A DNA stretch of 6,481 nt, from positions 1-6,481 of the forward strand of contig CALGOO010000291.1 of the NCBI GenBank assembly GCA_937960715.1, in the 5' to 3' direction. Source of the stretch: an uncultured Candidatus Competibacteraceae bacterium (GTDB lineage: Bacteria; Pseudomonadota; Gammaproteobacteria; Competibacterales; Competibacteraceae). Below are positions 1-6,058 of the stretch, piece by piece (the first letter of the stretch is position 1; every line of letters begins with the position of its first letter). The notes under the pieces were generated by a model. That model was not told the origin of the DNA. It made no database searches and saw only the letters and a program-made list of their open reading frames with translations. Made by a program: the position numbers and the translations under genes.

Positions 1-99
1 CAATAACCCCACTTCACCCATGCGGTGATATTCCGCCACGGTCCAGCGGTGGCGCGGTTGAAGATTCAGCGATTCCCGTTCCGCTATCGATGTTGCCAT
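1..99 (-). CDS. Uma2 family (DUF820) protein, N-terminal 33 residues only
   Basis: Reading leftward from ATG at 99-97 gives 33 codons without a stop, and the gene then runs off the window. The visible protein contains HRWTVAEYHRMGEVGLL at residues 17-33. This matches the typical opening of Uma2/DUF820 proteins, where an H-[RF]-[FW]-T-V-x-E-Y-x-x-[ML] segment precedes the PD-(D/E)XK-like core. Family members are annotated as putative restriction-type endonucleases, but most have no demonstrated function. The catalytic acidic and lysine residues lie outside the window, so activity cannot be judged. The start is well supported by a strong Shine-Dalgarno sequence, GGAGGAGG (114-107), 7 bases upstream. 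The gene lies 87 bases downstream of murJ on the same strand. I see no convincing promoter or T-run terminator in that gap, so read-through from murJ is possible. The family call rests on a short segment. Confidence 0.72.
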   Translation of the reverse strand, partial: MATSIAERESLNLQPRHRWTVAEYHRMGEVGLL

Positions 100-106
100 G
101 ATTGAT

Positions 107-114
107 CCTCCTCC
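107..114 (-). promoter_or_regulatory. Strong ribosome binding site of the Uma2-family gene
   Basis: The minus strand reads GGAGGAGG followed by 7 bases and then ATG. This is the strongest Shine-Dalgarno match in the window and fixes the start of the edge gene at 99. The other starts here (murJ, recN, the regulator) have much weaker sites. Confidence 0.75.
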
Positions 115-186
115 ACTTGGGTTGTATGACTGACCGGTCGGCGCGGGCGGTCACATCAAAAGTCTAATCCAGGCGAGACCCAGCGC

Positions 187-1722
187 CTATCCATGCAGCA
201 ATTGCCGTGGCCGGATTCCCACCGCCAGTGCCGCCACGAGATAACTGCCCCCACCGGCGAGAATCAGCCAGCTCAGATGCCACAACCGTTCGCGGGCGCT
301 GGCGTTCAGCCACTGTTCCAGATTGCCCGCTCCAAACCACAGCACCAGACCCATCGCCAGATTCGCTGCGACCAGTTGGGCCAGGAATTTCACCCACCCG
401 GGGCGCGGTTGGTAAATGTCCCGCCGCCGCAGGTTGTAAAACAGCAGTCCGGCGTTGAGAAAGGCGGCCAGCGAAGTGGCCAGCGCCAGCCCCGCATGGG
501 CCAGCGGCCAGATGAACATCAATACCATGACGGTGTTGGCGCCCATCGCGATCAGGCCGTACTTGACCGGGCTGCGGGTGTCCTTACGGGCATAGAAACC
601 CGGCGCCAGCACCTTGATCAACATGAACGCCACCAGGCCGAGCGCAAAGGCCATCAGGCTGCGGGTGGACATGATCACATCGCGGGCGTCGAACTCGCCG
701 TACTGGAACAGCGCCGACAGGATCGGCCCGGACAGGATGATCAGCGCCACCGTCGCCGGCACCCCGATGAACAGCGCCCAGCGCAACGCCCAGTCGAGCG
801 TCCGGGAAAAACCGTCCGTCTCCGCGCTCGCGTGCTGGCGCGACAGCCTGGGCAGGATCACCGTGCCCAGGGCCACCCCAAAGATGCCGAGCGGAAACTC
901 CACCAGCCGGTCGGAGTAGTACAGCCAACTGACGCTGCCCGAAACCAGGAACGAAGCCAGCACCGTGTCGATCAGCAAATTGACCTGCGCCACCGACGAG
1001 CCGAACAGCGCCGGCAGCATCAGCTTCAAGACCTGTTGCACGCCCTGGGCCGCCCAACCCCAACGCGGGCGCGGCAACAGCTTCACCTGCCGCAGGAATG
1101 GAACCTGAAAGCCCAACTGAACGACCCCGGCGATGAACACCCCCCAGGCCAGTCCCACCACGGGCTGTTCCATCCGGGGCGCGAGCCACAGCGCGGCGGC
1201 GATCATGGTCAGGTTCAGCAACACGGGGGTCACGGCGGGAATGGCGAACTTGCCGCAACTGTTCAACACACCGCCGGCGAACGCGGTCAGCGAAATGAAC
1301 AGCAGGTAGGGAAAGGTGATGCGCAACATTTCCACCGTCAAATCGTATTTGCCGGCGTCGGCGGTGAAACCGGGGGCAAACAACAGGATCAACACCGGCG
1401 CGGCCACGACGCCAATCGCCGTGATCAGCAACAGGATCGCGCCCAGGGTGCCGGCGACCTGATCCACCAGTTCCCGCAGTTCCTCGCGCGAGCGCTGGGT
1501 CTGATATTCCGCGAACACCGGCACGAAGGCTTGCGAAAACGCGCCCTCGGCGAACAACCGGCGCAGGAAATTGGGGATGCGGAACGCCACGAAGAAGGCG
1601 TCGGTGCCGGCCCCGGCCCCAAACATTTGCGCGTAGACCATGTCGCGGATAAAGCCGGTGATCCGGGACAACGAGGTCATGGCGCTGACGATGCCGGTGG
1701 ATTTGAGAAGGGCCTTGCTCAT
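187..1722 (-). CDS. murJ: MurJ (MviN), lipid II flippase, 511 aa
   Basis: MurJ moves the undecaprenyl-linked peptidoglycan precursor lipid II from the cytoplasmic to the periplasmic face of the inner membrane. It belongs to the MOP exporter superfamily, whose MurJ members have 14 transmembrane helices. The length of 511 aa matches E. coli MurJ, and hydrophobic segments run throughout. The N-terminus carries the family pattern, and R20, R26, D41 and R54 align with a constant two-residue offset to the functionally important R18, R24, D39 and R52 of E. coli. The segment DRLVEFPLG (271-279) supplies R272, the counterpart of E. coli R270. No truncation or missing key residue is seen. The ATG at 1722 has a modest AGGA 10 bases upstream, and the first residues MSKALLKSTG fit the family start. 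The gene is divergent from rpsT, a common gammaproteobacterial arrangement. Downstream lies a Uma2-family gene rather than the ribF often found near murJ/rpsT. Confidence 0.97.
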   Translation of the reverse strand: MSKALLKSTGIVSAMTSLSRITGFIRDMVYAQMFGAGAGTDAFFVAFRIPNFLRRLFAEGAFSQAFVPVFAEYQTQRSREELRELVDQVAGTLGAILLLITAIGVVAAPVLILLFAPGFTADAGKYDLTVEMLRITFPYLLFISLTAFAGGVLNSCGKFAIPAVTPVLLNLTMIAAALWLAPRMEQPVVGLAWGVFIAGVVQLGFQVPFLRQVKLLPRPRWGWAAQGVQQVLKLMLPALFGSSVAQVNLLIDTVLASFLVSGSVSWLYYSDRLVEFPLGIFGVALGTVILPRLSRQHASAETDGFSRTLDWALRWALFIGVPATVALIILSGPILSALFQYGEFDARDVIMSTRSLMAFALGLVAFMLIKVLAPGFYARKDTRSPVKYGLIAMGANTVMVLMFIWPLAHAGLALATSLAAFLNAGLLFYNLRRRDIYQPRPGWVKFLAQLVAANLAMGLVLWFGAGNLEQWLNASARERLWHLSWLILAGGGSYLVAALAVGIRPRQLLHG

Positions 1723-1762
1723 GGGGATGCAATCCTGCGCCGGGTTGAATGGAAAGGCGCGG

Positions 1763-1792
1763 ATGATAGCCGGGAACGCTCGGGACTGTCAG
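1763..1792 (-). promoter_or_regulatory. Predicted sigma-70 promoter for murJ
   Basis: On the minus strand, CTGACA (1792-1787, 5 of 6 matches to the -35 consensus) is followed by an 18-base spacer and TATCAT (1768-1763, 5 of 6 matches to the -10 consensus). Transcription would begin near 1756, giving a leader of about 35 bases before the murJ ATG. The boxes are read directly; promoter activity and start site are inferred. Confidence 0.62.
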
Positions 1793-1800
1793 CGACGGTC

Positions 1801-1844
1801 AAGGATTGACAGGGGGCGGGAAAACGCCAAAATGGCCAATCCTT
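1801..1844. repeat. 8-bp inverted repeat spanning the rpsT promoter
   Basis: AAGGATTG (1801-1808) is the exact reverse complement of CAATCCTT (1837-1844), with 28 bases between. The left arm overlaps the predicted rpsT -35 box and the right arm covers the predicted transcription start. A second, smaller dyad, GTCAA-GGA-TTGAC (1798-1810), overlaps the left arm. These could be operator half-sites. A single 8-base match of this kind is not rare over a few kilobases, so location is the main argument. Confidence 0.4.
1806..1833 (+). promoter_or_regulatory. Predicted sigma-70 promoter for rpsT
   Basis: A perfect -35 consensus TTGACA (1806-1811) is followed by a 16-base spacer and CAAAAT (1828-1833, 4 of 6 matches to TATAAT). 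Transcription would start near 1840, giving a leader of roughly 60 bases ahead of the TTG start at 1903. The -35 box lies back to back with the murJ -35 box, 14 bases apart. The boxes are read directly; activity is inferred. Confidence 0.6.
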
Positions 1845-1853
1845 TTCGCATCC

Positions 1854-1869
1854 GAACGCAGCCGCGTTC
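1854..1869 (+). promoter_or_regulatory. Hairpin in the predicted rpsT 5' leader
   Basis: GAACGC (1854-1859) pairs perfectly with GCGTTC (1864-1869) around the four-base loop AGCC. The hairpin lies inside the predicted rpsT leader, ending 19 bases before the AGGAG ribosome binding site. There is no T-run after it, so it is not an intrinsic terminator. S20 is known in E. coli to repress its own translation, so a leader structure could matter for control, but this role is inference. Confidence 0.45.
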
Positions 1870-1888
1870 ATCCCATCGTGTCACTGCC

Positions 1889-1905
1889 AGGAGTCTTGAG
1901 TTTTG
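1889..1905 (+). promoter_or_regulatory. Ribosome binding site and TTG start of rpsT
   Basis: AGGAG at 1889-1893 lies 9 bases before TTG at 1903-1905. The next codons give ANTVQAKKRARQAEK, the normal S20 N-terminus, and there is no in-frame ATG or GTG at this point, so the UUG start is well supported. A second TTG at 1896-1898 is in another frame. Confidence 0.85.
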
Positions 1906-2169
1906 GCCAACACCGTTCAAGCAAAGAAGCGCGCCCGTCAGGCGGAAAAGCATCGTCAACACAACGCCAGCATGCGTTCCATGCTGCGCACCTACATCAA
2001 GCGCGTGATCAAGGCGATTGATGCCGGCGACAAGGCGAAAGCCGAGTCCGAATACCAGGTTGCCGTGCCGATCATCGACCGCATGGCGCGCAAGGGTCTG
2101 ATCCACGCCAACAAGGCCGCCCGCCACAAGAGCCGCCTGACCCATCACATCCGCGACATGCAGGCTTGA
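1903..2169 (+). CDS. rpsT: 30S ribosomal protein S20, 88 aa
   Basis: S20 is a primary-binding protein of the small ribosomal subunit that contacts 16S rRNA and helps its assembly. The protein is 88 aa, close to the 87 aa of E. coli S20, and is very rich in Lys, Arg and Ala, as expected of a helical rRNA binder. Recognisable blocks include AKKRARQAEKHRQHNAS (7-23), IKAIDAGDKAKAE (36-48) and KGLIHANKAARHKSRL (64-79). It starts with TTG, encoded with a good AGGAG site. The rare UUG start is also found in E. coli rpsT, where it is needed for autogenous translational repression by S20. The gene is transcribed alone, divergent from murJ and convergent with the histidine kinase gene 65 bases further on. 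No clear hairpin plus T-run terminator is visible between 2170 and 2234. Confidence 0.97.
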   Translation: MANTVQAKKRARQAEKHRQHNASMRSMLRTYIKRVIKAIDAGDKAKAESEYQVAVPIIDRMARKGLIHANKAARHKSRLTHHIRDMQA

Positions 2170-2234
2170 AGCCGGATTAGCCCGGTGCCGCGCCCCTTCC
2201 ATCGCCGAACGCTTCGCTTCCCGCCAGCGCGCGG
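2170..2234. other. Convergent gap between rpsT and the kinase gene
   Basis: These 65 bases separate the rpsT stop (2167-2169) from the kinase stop (2235-2237). They contain short GC-rich dyads (CCGG 2172-2175 with CCGG 2182-2185; CGCGC 2228-2232 with GCGCG 2238-2242, the latter enclosing the kinase stop), but no T-run on either strand. No intrinsic terminator can be called with confidence, so termination may be factor-dependent or the convergent transcripts may overlap. Confidence 0.4.
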
Positions 2235-3656
2235 TCAGCGCGGCAGCTCCAACACCGCCTCCAGCCCCCCTTGCGGATGATTGCGCAAGGTCAATTCCCC
2301 CCCGTGGGCGCGGGCGATGTTGCGGGCGATGCTCAAGCCCAAGCCCGTGCCGCCGGTGTCGCGGCTGCGCGAATTTTCCAGCCGGTAGAACGGCTCGAAC
2401 ACCCGCTCCAGCTCCGCCGCCGGAATGCCGGGGCCACGGTCGCGGATACTCAGGGTCAGCCGAGTCGGCGTATCCGTCACCGCGATCTCGGCGCGCTGGC
2501 CATACGTTAGAGCGTTGTCCACCAGATTGGTCAGGCAACGCTTCAATGCCAGCGGCCGGCAGCGCAGCGGTTGGCAAGTCGTTCCGACGAGGCTCACTTC
2601 GCGACCGGTATCCTCCGCGTCTTCCTGCAACGACTCCAACAAGGCGTTGAGATCCAGCGGCGCGATGGGTTCGCTGTCCTCGCCGCCGCGCAGGAAGTCC
2701 AGAGACGCTTGCGCCATCTGCCCCATCTCGTCGAGATCGGCCAGAAATTTTTCTCGAAGCGGGGCATCGTCCAGCAATTCCGCGCGCAGCCGCAGCCGGG
2801 TGATCGGCGTCTTCAAATCGTGAGAGAGCGCCGCGAGAATGCGATTGCGATCATCGAGGTAGCGGATCAACCGTTCCTGCATGGTGTTGAAGGCGCGAGC
2901 GGCGCGACAAACCTCCAACGGTCCATTCTCGTCCAGCGGCGGCCGGCGGATGTCGCGGCCCAACTCGCCGGCGGCGTCGGCCAGCACGGCGAGCGGCCGG
3001 GTCAGCGTCCGCACCGCCAGCGCGGCCAGCACCGCGACCGAAATCAGCAGCACCAGCAGAATCAGCAGCAATCGAACCGGCCAGGCGATGACTTCCTCCG
3101 GCAACATCTGTTGGAACGTCACCGTCGCCCCGTCGCCCAGTCGTACTTGCACCACGAAATTGCGCAATCCCAACATCATCGCGTGCCGGCGCCACCGCGG
3201 CCGGCGATCGGTCCAGTCGCGCGGCGGGGATGGCGGGGGGTCCGGGGCCAGCCAGTTCGGTCGTTCGGCCGGCGGTGGCGGCGGTGGCAACTCATCGTTG
3301 ATTTCCAACTGAAACGGGCGGCTTGATCCCAACTGGCGCTGCAACAAGGCGCGGAATAAAGTGGTGTGATAACGCTCGTCCGGCTCGATGGCGGTTTCCC
3401 AGGGCAAATCGAGGCTGATGCGGGTCGGCGGCAAATCCAGCGCCGTCACCAGCCGCCGCCGTTCGCCGTCGTCCAGCGTGTCGAGCAGATCGACGATGGC
3501 GGCGATGCGTTGGGCGACGTGGCCGCCGATGGCGTGGTAAAGCGCCTGCTCGCGGTCTTGCAACAGAATCGCGGCGCTGAGCAATTGAGCGACGATCAGG
3601 CCACCGGTGAGAAACAGCAGCAGCCGGCCAAACAGGGATTGCGGCAGCAGGCGCAT
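2235..3656 (-). CDS. OmpR-family partner sensor histidine kinase, EnvZ-like architecture, 473 aa
   Basis: This is an inner-membrane sensor kinase that should autophosphorylate on His and pass the phosphate to the regulator encoded just upstream. Its order is TM1 (about 9-32), a periplasmic region (about 33-190), TM2 (about 194-216) and HAMP (about 217-268). Next come the dimerisation domain with SHDLKTPITR (278-287, phospho-accepting H279) and the HATPase domain. The ATPase motifs are N box LTNLVDNAL (375-383), G1 DRGPGIP (406-412), F box EPFYR (421-425) and G2 GGTGLGLS (435-442). All catalytic motifs look intact. The periplasmic segment 123-160 is unusual: a six-proline run, PPPSPP, and an Arg/Trp cluster before the second membrane helix. 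The ATG shares one base with the regulator's stop codon (TGATG), so translation is probably coupled. The stimulus cannot be read from sequence. EnvZ itself is not claimed, since the sensor region is not recognisably EnvZ. Confidence 0.93.
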   Translation of the reverse strand: MRLLPQSLFGRLLLFLTGGLIVAQLLSAAILLQDREQALYHAIGGHVAQRIAAIVDLLDTLDDGERRRLVTALDLPPTRISLDLPWETAIEPDERYHTTLFRALLQRQLGSSRPFQLEINDELPPPPPPAERPNWLAPDPPPSPPRDWTDRRPRWRRHAMMLGLRNFVVQVRLGDGATVTFQQMLPEEVIAWPVRLLLILLVLLISVAVLAALAVRTLTRPLAVLADAAGELGRDIRRPPLDENGPLEVCRAARAFNTMQERLIRYLDDRNRILAALSHDLKTPITRLRLRAELLDDAPLREKFLADLDEMGQMAQASLDFLRGGEDSEPIAPLDLNALLESLQEDAEDTGREVSLVGTTCQPLRCRPLALKRCLTNLVDNALTYGQRAEIAVTDTPTRLTLSIRDRGPGIPAAELERVFEPFYRLENSRSRDTGGTGLGLSIARNIARAHGGELTLRNHPQGGLEAVLELPR

Positions 3657-4366
3657 CAGGATTCCCGGCGGACCTGGGCCGCCAGCAGATAGCCTTCGTT
3701 ACGCACCGTCTTGATGATGACGGCCTCGCGCGGATCGTCGCGCAAACGCCGCCGCAGCCGGCTGACCTGCACGTCGATGCTGCGGTCGAACGGCGTGGCC
3801 TCGCGGCCCTGGGTCAAGTCCAACAACTGATCGCGGTTCAGCACCCGCCGCGGATGATCCAGAAACACCCGCAACAGCCGGTAATCGCCGGCGCCCAGCG
3901 CGACCAGCACGCCGTCCGGCGCGACCAGTTGACGGGCGTCCACGTCCAGCGTCCAGCCGGCGAAATGGAAGCGCCGCGCCTCGCCCGGCTCGGCGGGCGC
4001 GCTGCGGGCGCGGCGCAGGATGCTCTTGACCCTGGCCAGCAACTCGCGCGGATTGAACGGCTTGGGCAGATAGTCGTCGGCCCCCATTTCCAGACCGACG
4101 ATGCGGTCGGTGTCGTCGCCCCGGGCGGTCAGCATGAGGATCGGGATGGGCGAGCGGGCGCGCAGATTGCGGCACAGCACCAGCCCGTCGTCGCCGGGCA
4201 GCATCAGATCGAGAATGACCAGGTCCACCGGTCCCTGCTCCAACGCCACCCACAATCCCCGACCATCGGCCACGCCGGTTACCTGAAAACCGTTGCGACC
4301 CAGATAATCGGCGAGCAGCTCGCGCAGGCCCGGATCGTCGTCGACGATGAGAAGATGGTCGCTCAC
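3656..4366 (-). CDS. OmpR/PhoB-family response regulator, 236 aa
   Basis: This is a DNA-binding response regulator with an N-terminal receiver domain (about 3-117) and a C-terminal winged-helix domain (about 132-228). The receiver has the acidic cluster D9-D10-D11, the phospho-acceptor D53 in LVILDLMLPG, T80, and K102 in PKPFNPRELLARV, a stretch nearly identical to E. coli OmpR. The effector domain has RSIDVQVSRLRRRLRDDP (195-212), typical of OmpR's recognition-helix region, and a closing VRNEGY wing. It is OmpR-like overall, but orthology to OmpR is not established, so no symbol is given. The start is GTG at 4366-4364 and overlaps the recN stop in the sequence GTGA. No clear Shine-Dalgarno precedes it, which fits reinitiation by ribosomes finishing recN. 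The kinase gene follows with a one-base overlap. Its target genes are unknown; upstream promoters in this window show no proven site. Confidence 0.94.
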   Translation of the reverse strand: MSDHLLIVDDDPGLRELLADYLGRNGFQVTGVADGRGLWVALEQGPVDLVILDLMLPGDDGLVLCRNLRARSPIPILMLTARGDDTDRIVGLEMGADDYLPKPFNPRELLARVKSILRRARSAPAEPGEARRFHFAGWTLDVDARQLVAPDGVLVALGAGDYRLLRVFLDHPRRVLNRDQLLDLTQGREATPFDRSIDVQVSRLRRRLRDDPREAVIIKTVRNEGYLLAAQVRRES

Positions 4367-6048
4367 GGCGGCTCGGCCAATGGGGAAGCCGCCTGGTCCA
4401 CCATCTCCCGGGCGTGCGCCAGCGTGTTCTCGGTCACCGCCAGACCGCCCAGCATCCGGGCGATTTCCCTCACTCGCTCGTCAGGCGCCAGCGCCGCGAC
4501 CCGGGTATGGGTGGTCGCGCCATCGGTCTGTTTTTCCGTCTTGAACTGCTGGTGCGCCTGGGCCGCCACCTGGGGCAGGTGGGTGACGCACAGCACCTGC
4601 CGGCCGCCGCCCAGCGCCCGCAATTGCCGCCCGACGATTTCCGCCACGCCCCCGCCGATGCCGACATCGACCTCGTCGAAAATCAGGGTCGGGATGCGGG
4701 CGGCATGGGCGGCGATCACCTGGATCGCCAGGCTGATGCGCGACAGTTCACCGCCGGAAGCCACCTTGGCCAGTGGCCGCATCGGCTGGCCAGGATTGGC
4801 GCTGACCTGAAACTCCACGCTCTCCAATCCAGCCGGCGTGGGCTGTTCCAGCCGCTCCAGCACGATGGCGAAGCGCCCCCCCGCCATGCCCAGCCCCGCC
4901 AGCGCCATCGAGACCCGCTCGCCCAGATCGCGCGCCGCCGCCGCCCGCCGCTCGCTCAACCGGTCGGCGTCGGTCTGATAGGCCGCCCGCGCGGTTTTCA
5001 CCGCCCGCTGCAATTCGTCCAGCCGGGTTTCGCTGTGTTCGAGCGCCTCCTGTTCGGCCTCGAATCGCGCCCGCAATGCCGGCAATTCCTCGGCGGCGAT
5101 CCGATGCTTGCGGGCCAGTTGATGGGCGGCGGCCAGCCGCTGTTCGATCTGGGCCAGATGATCGGGATCGAGATCGAGCGCCTGGACGTAACCGCGCAAT
5201 TCGTCGCTGGCTTCCCGAATCTGAATCCGCGCGGTGTTGAGCATGTCGCCGACCGGAGCGAGGCGGGCGTCCAGACGGCCCAGAGCGTCCAGTTCACGCA
5301 AGCCGCGATCGAGTCGGTCGAGGATGGCGGATTCCTCGTCGTCGCTCAACCCGCCCAGCAGACGCTGACCGGCGTCCAGCAACTGGCTGGCGTGAGCCAG
5401 CCGCCGCTGTTCGCCCTCGAGTTCCGTAACCTCGCCCTCCGCCAGATTCAGCGCTGTCAATTCCCGCAAGTGATGGCGCAGGATGTCGAGCCGGGCGTCG
5501 CGTTCGCTGGCGGCCTGGCGCAGTTCGCGCAGTTCCCGCCGCAGCCGGCTCCAGGTCCGGTGCCGCTCCGCCAGCTCCGCCGTCAGCGCCTGATTGCCGG
5601 CGTAATCGTCCAGCAGCCGCCGCTGGGCTTCATGCCGCAGCAGTGACTGGTGCTCGTGCTGGCCGTGGATATCGACCAACTGCTCGCCCAGCTCCCGCAA
5701 CGCCTGGGTTGGCTGGGGCACGCCGTTGATGTAGCCGCGCGAGCGGCCGGCGCGGGCGATGACGCGCCGCAGGTGGCATTCCCGGTCGCGGTCCAGATCG
5801 CGCTCGGCCAGCCAGGCGCGCGCCGCCGGCAGGGCGTCGAGATCGAACGACGCGCTGAGATCGGCCCGTTCCGCCCCGTGGCGAATCACGCCGCCGTCGG
5901 CGCGGTCGCCCAGCAGCAGGCTGATGGCGTCCACCAGGATCGACTTGCCGGCGCCGGTTTCGCCGGTGACCGCGGTCATTCCGGCCGCCAGCTCCAGTTC
6001 CAGCTCCTTGACGATGGCAAAATCGCGGATGCGCAACTGGGTCAGCAT
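4363..6048 (-). CDS. recN: DNA repair protein RecN, 561 aa
   Basis: RecN is an SMC-like ATPase that acts in recombinational repair of double-strand breaks, holding DNA ends or sister chromatids together with RecA. The protein is full length (E. coli 553 aa). It shows Walker A GETGAGKS (29-36), the RecN-typical LVDIHGQHEHQSLL (124-137), a long charged helical middle (about 150-380) expected to form the coiled coil, signature SGGELSR (431-437), Walker B TLIFDEVDVG (454-463) and the H-loop histidine H490 in CVTHLPQVAAQA. REIARMLGG (528-536) is the family's C-terminal block. ATG at 6048 gives the standard MLTQLRIRDFAIVKELELEL opening. The start lies 10 bases after the nadK stop with little Shine-Dalgarno signal. 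There is no space for a LexA box at the start. The C-terminus ends in AEPP, unlike E. coli RecN, whose C-terminal LAA residues target it to ClpXP. Its stop overlaps the start of the response regulator gene. Confidence 0.97.
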   Translation of the reverse strand: MLTQLRIRDFAIVKELELELAAGMTAVTGETGAGKSILVDAISLLLGDRADGGVIRHGAERADLSASFDLDALPAARAWLAERDLDRDRECHLRRVIARAGRSRGYINGVPQPTQALRELGEQLVDIHGQHEHQSLLRHEAQRRLLDDYAGNQALTAELAERHRTWSRLRRELRELRQAASERDARLDILRHHLRELTALNLAEGEVTELEGEQRRLAHASQLLDAGQRLLGGLSDDEESAILDRLDRGLRELDALGRLDARLAPVGDMLNTARIQIREASDELRGYVQALDLDPDHLAQIEQRLAAAHQLARKHRIAAEELPALRARFEAEQEALEHSETRLDELQRAVKTARAAYQTDADRLSERRAAAARDLGERVSMALAGLGMAGGRFAIVLERLEQPTPAGLESVEFQVSANPGQPMRPLAKVASGGELSRISLAIQVIAAHAARIPTLIFDEVDVGIGGGVAEIVGRQLRALGGGRQVLCVTHLPQVAAQAHQQFKTEKQTDGATTHTRVAALAPDERVREIARMLGGLAVTENTLAHAREMVDQAASPLAEPP

Positions 6049-6058
6049 GGCGAAGTCT

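Noticed and set aside
131..153. Dyad TGACCG-N11-CGGTCA between murJ and the Uma2-family gene, as a possible murJ terminator.
   Set aside because: The stem is only 6 bp with an 11-base loop, and no T-run follows on the minus strand.
193..1809. A 538-codon open frame on the plus strand opposite murJ.
   Set aside because: It lies fully antisense to an unmistakable murJ. Its product is Gln/Arg/His-rich low-complexity sequence with no recognisable domain, and it runs across the divergent promoters. Long antisense frames are expected in GC-rich coding DNA.
1789..2577. A 262-codon minus-strand frame spanning rpsT, the convergent gap and the kinase 3' end.
   Set aside because: It covers rpsT in antisense and the kinase in a different frame, and its product matches nothing recognisable. 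The kinase frame with all HATPase motifs is clearly the real one.
3263..3290. GGCGGTGGC-type repeat as a possible minisatellite or CRISPR-like array.
   Set aside because: It is explained by proline codons in the kinase, with only a few imperfect units and no spacers.
3854..5646. Two long plus-strand frames (3854-4810 and 4414-5646) opposite the regulator and recN.
   Set aside because: They overlap each other and well-identified minus-strand genes, and their products have shadow-like composition with no family features.
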